From Alistipes sp. An66 (lineage in GTDB: Bacteria > Bacteroidota > Bacteroidia > Bacteroidales > Rikenellaceae), in NCBI RefSeq assembly GCF_002161445.1, contig NZ_NFHT01000007.1, positions 62,001 through 126,000 on the forward strand: a stretch of 64,000 nt of DNA, written 5' to 3'. A program made the translations under genes and the position numbers. The notes under the pieces are model-generated. The model worked only from the letters and a program-made list of their open reading frames with translations. It ran no database searches and was not told where the DNA came from. Shown here one piece after another: positions 62,341-64,000 of this stretch (the stretch's first letter is position 1; each line of letters starts with the position of its first letter).

Positions 62341-63306
62341 ATGAAATTCCGTACCGAAATCGAACCGGCGCCGCGCTCCGTGCGCATCGGATACGACAAC
62401 CGCATCCTGACCCTCGGGTCGTGCTTCGCCGCCCACATCGCCGGACGGCTCGCCGCCGCGAAGTTCCGCGTCATTGAAAATCCCTCGGGGATCCTCTTCA
62501 ACCCGCTCTCGATCGCGGCGGCGATCCGCAGCTATGCCGCCCCCGCAGCCGTCACCCGCGAAGAGCTGGGCTTCGACGGCGAAGTGTGGTATCACTTCGG
62601 GTTCCACGGCGACTTCTCGGCCCCGACGGCCGACGAAGCCCTGCGCCGCATGAACGCCGCCCGGCAGGCCGGCGCCGCGGCGCTCCGCACGGCCGACCGC
62701 ATGATCCTCACCCTCGGCACGGCGTGGGTCTACGAACGCGGAGGGGAGGTCGTCGCCAACTGCCACCGTCGTCCCGCCGCCGAATTTACGAGACGGCGGC
62801 TGGATGTCGAGGAGATCGTCGAGACCATTGCCGCACTCCTCGAAGGACCCCTCGCCGGGAAACAGATCCTGCTGACGGTCAGCCCCGTACGGCACCTCGG
62901 CGACGGACTCGAAGGGAATGCCGTCAGCAAGGCCACGCTGCGTCTGGCCGTCGAAGAGTTGAAGCAAAGCTTCCGGTGCGTCGACTATTTCCCTGCCTTC
63001 GAGATCCTTACCGACGATCTGCGCGACTACCGCTTCTATGCCGGCGATCTGGTCCACCCCGCCCCGCAGGCCATCGCCTATGTCTGGGAGAAGTTCGTCC
63101 AGACAGCGCTCGACGACCGCGCCCGGCAGCTGCTTCCCGAAGTCGAGGCGATCGTCGCCGCTGCCGCACACCGGCCCCGAAACCCGCACGGCGAGGCCCA
63201 CCGCGCCTTCTGCCGCCGACAGCTCGAACGCATTGAGGCCATCCCTGAGGTCGATTTTCAGCGGGAAAGCACGCTTTTCCGACAATGTATCGAAATAAAT
63301 TCGTAA
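62341..63306 (+). CDS. GSCFA-domain protein
   Basis: A 321-residue protein of the GSCFA family, named for the N-terminal motif seen here as 'LTLGSCFAAHIA' (about residue 21). Other conserved parts are 'NPSGILFNPLSIA', 'LTLGTAWVYE' and 'ILLTVSPVRHL'. The family is SGNH-hydrolase-like (the GSCF serine acts as the block I position); substrates are not known and no signal peptide is present. It starts right after its promoter and its stop codon is the first part of a TAAATTTG box for the next gene. Confidence 0.85.
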   Translation: MKFRTEIEPAPRSVRIGYDNRILTLGSCFAAHIAGRLAAAKFRVIENPSGILFNPLSIAAAIRSYAAPAAVTREELGFDGEVWYHFGFHGDFSAPTADEALRRMNAARQAGAAALRTADRMILTLGTAWVYERGGEVVANCHRRPAAEFTRRRLDVEEIVETIAALLEGPLAGKQILLTVSPVRHLGDGLEGNAVSKATLRLAVEELKQSFRCVDYFPAFEILTDDLRDYRFYAGDLVHPAPQAIAYVWEKFVQTALDDRARQLLPEVEAIVAAAAHRPRNPHGEAHRAFCRRQLERIEAIPEVDFQRESTLFRQCIEINS

Positions 63307-63311
63307 ATTTG
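63304..63311 (+). promoter_or_regulatory. -7 box (TAAATTTG) overlapping the GSCFA stop codon
   Basis: The TAA stop of the GSCFA gene forms the first three bases of a TAnnTTTG box 21 bases before the next ATG at 63333. Confidence 0.45.
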
Positions 63312-63332
63312 CGCGCCATTGACACCGCAACG

Positions 63333-64000
63333 ATGAACACACGTCTCTTTCTGCTCCTCATAGCCGCCCTGACGGCATTCCGGACCGCACCGGCACAGCC
63401 CCGGCTGATCGTACAGATCGTAGTCGGCTCGATGCGCGCCGGCGACCTCGACCGCTACGCCGCCAACTTCGGCGAAGGCGGATTCCGACGTCTCACCGAA
63501 CGCGGTACGGTCTATACCGACGCCCGTTACGACTACCTCCAAACCACGACCCCCGTGTCGCTGGCCACCCTCGCAACGGGTGCCATGCCCTCGACACACG
63601 GCGTGATCGGCCCCCGCTGGGTCGACTACACCACCAACCGCATCGTGGAGCTCACCGACGGACGCCAGGGCCCCGGAGCCTATCACCGGATCGCCCCGAC
63701 GCTGGCCGAAACCCTCCTGCAACAGGCCGAAGGCAGTCAGGCCGTAACGGTCGCCGCCGAGGCCGCATCGGCCGTCGTGATGGCCGGACGCGGCGGCATG
63801 GCCTTCTGGCTCGACTCCCTGCGCTGCGACTGGGTGACGTCGCCCTACTACGCCGCCGAACTCCCGGAGTGGATCGTCCGCAGCAACCGCGAACGCTACA
63901 ACCTCTCCTACATCGGACTCGAATGGCGGTCGCTGCTCGAAAAGGAGCGCTACCTCAACACGCGCCGGAACGACATCGTGCTCTCCGGGCGCAACCCGAA
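63333..64000 (+). CDS. PafA-like alkaline phosphatase superfamily protein, N-terminal part
   Basis: The gene runs off the right edge; about 222 residues are visible. A signal peptide (MNTRLFLLLIAALTAFRTAPA) is followed by the first strand of the alkaline phosphatase fold and 'LATGAMPSTHGVIGPRWVD', as in PafA-type phosphatases. In active members the first block reads as a metal-binding Asp after hydrophobic residues (V-x-D-x-M-R); here it is 'IVVGSMRAGDL', with Gly32 at that place. The Thr-rich 'LQTTTPVSLATL' may keep the nucleophile, but the nearby Gly-His is changed. It may be a non-catalytic paralogue; the unseen part holds the other ligands. Confidence 0.75.
   Translation, partial: MNTRLFLLLIAALTAFRTAPAQPRLIVQIVVGSMRAGDLDRYAANFGEGGFRRLTERGTVYTDARYDYLQTTTPVSLATLATGAMPSTHGVIGPRWVDYTTNRIVELTDGRQGPGAYHRIAPTLAETLLQQAEGSQAVTVAAEAASAVVMAGRGGMAFWLDSLRCDWVTSPYYAAELPEWIVRSNRERYNLSYIGLEWRSLLEKERYLNTRRNDIVLSGRNP

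Overview
The window is a chromosomal segment of a Bacteroidota, most likely a GC-rich gut member of the Bacteroidales such as Alistipes (Rikenellaceae); the genus is an inference from gene content and base composition. The evidence is a SusC/SusD pair with a hybrid two-component regulator, many lipoproteins, NigD-like and DUF4377-like proteins, and promoters of the Bacteroidota type (TTG, about 19 bases, then TAnnTTTG). Most of the window is a dense mix of accessory carbohydrate genes and ordinary housekeeping genes. I saw no CRISPR array, rRNA operon, insertion sequence or intact prophage.

Region 1 (1-1314) holds the end of a ROK-family gene and a GNAT acetyltransferase with a nine-copy 15-bp minisatellite in its reading frame. 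Region 2 (1343-20963, all minus strand) is a polysaccharide utilization locus. In transcription order it has a hybrid two-component regulator split by a ten-base homopolymer, SusC, SusD, a SusE-like lipoprotein, a TIM-barrel lipoprotein that may be an unclassified glycosidase, GH88, GH2, a secreted protein equal to only the non-catalytic C-terminal half of a GH35 beta-galactosidase, and GH3. The likely substrate is a beta-linked glycan containing uronic acid.

Region 3 (21063-25748) has galactokinase and a glycerol-3-phosphate salvage group: periplasmic GDPD, a GlpR-like DeoR repressor and a GlpT-like transporter. Region 4 (25775-41114) is mainly housekeeping: YgjP-like protease, DUF4153, RlmB, ABC-F, Rpe, RmuC, TsaB, a HAD phosphatase, SmpB and DnaG, plus a lone GH31. 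Region 5 (41119-42404) is an AT-rich island with a small HARE-HTH-like gene and a lipoprotein gene.

Region 6 (42405-64000) has UvrB, GtrA, a SPOR protein, Lgt, a histidine kinase without an adjacent regulator, RibE, a degenerate XRE/S24 repressor and tRNA-Arg(CCG). It continues with an ECF sigma factor and its trans-envelope barrel partner opposite a NigD-like lipoprotein, then RuvB, malic enzyme, AroB, TypA, RpiB, IspE, a GSCFA protein and the start of a PafA-like phosphatase.

The items most worth a second look are the poly-C break in the PUL regulator, the orphan GH35 C-terminal half, the candidate glycosidase in the PUL, seven genes whose TAnnTTTG box ends only 4-6 bases before the start codon, and the ECF sigma/barrel module with a bulged inverted repeat in its divergent control region.
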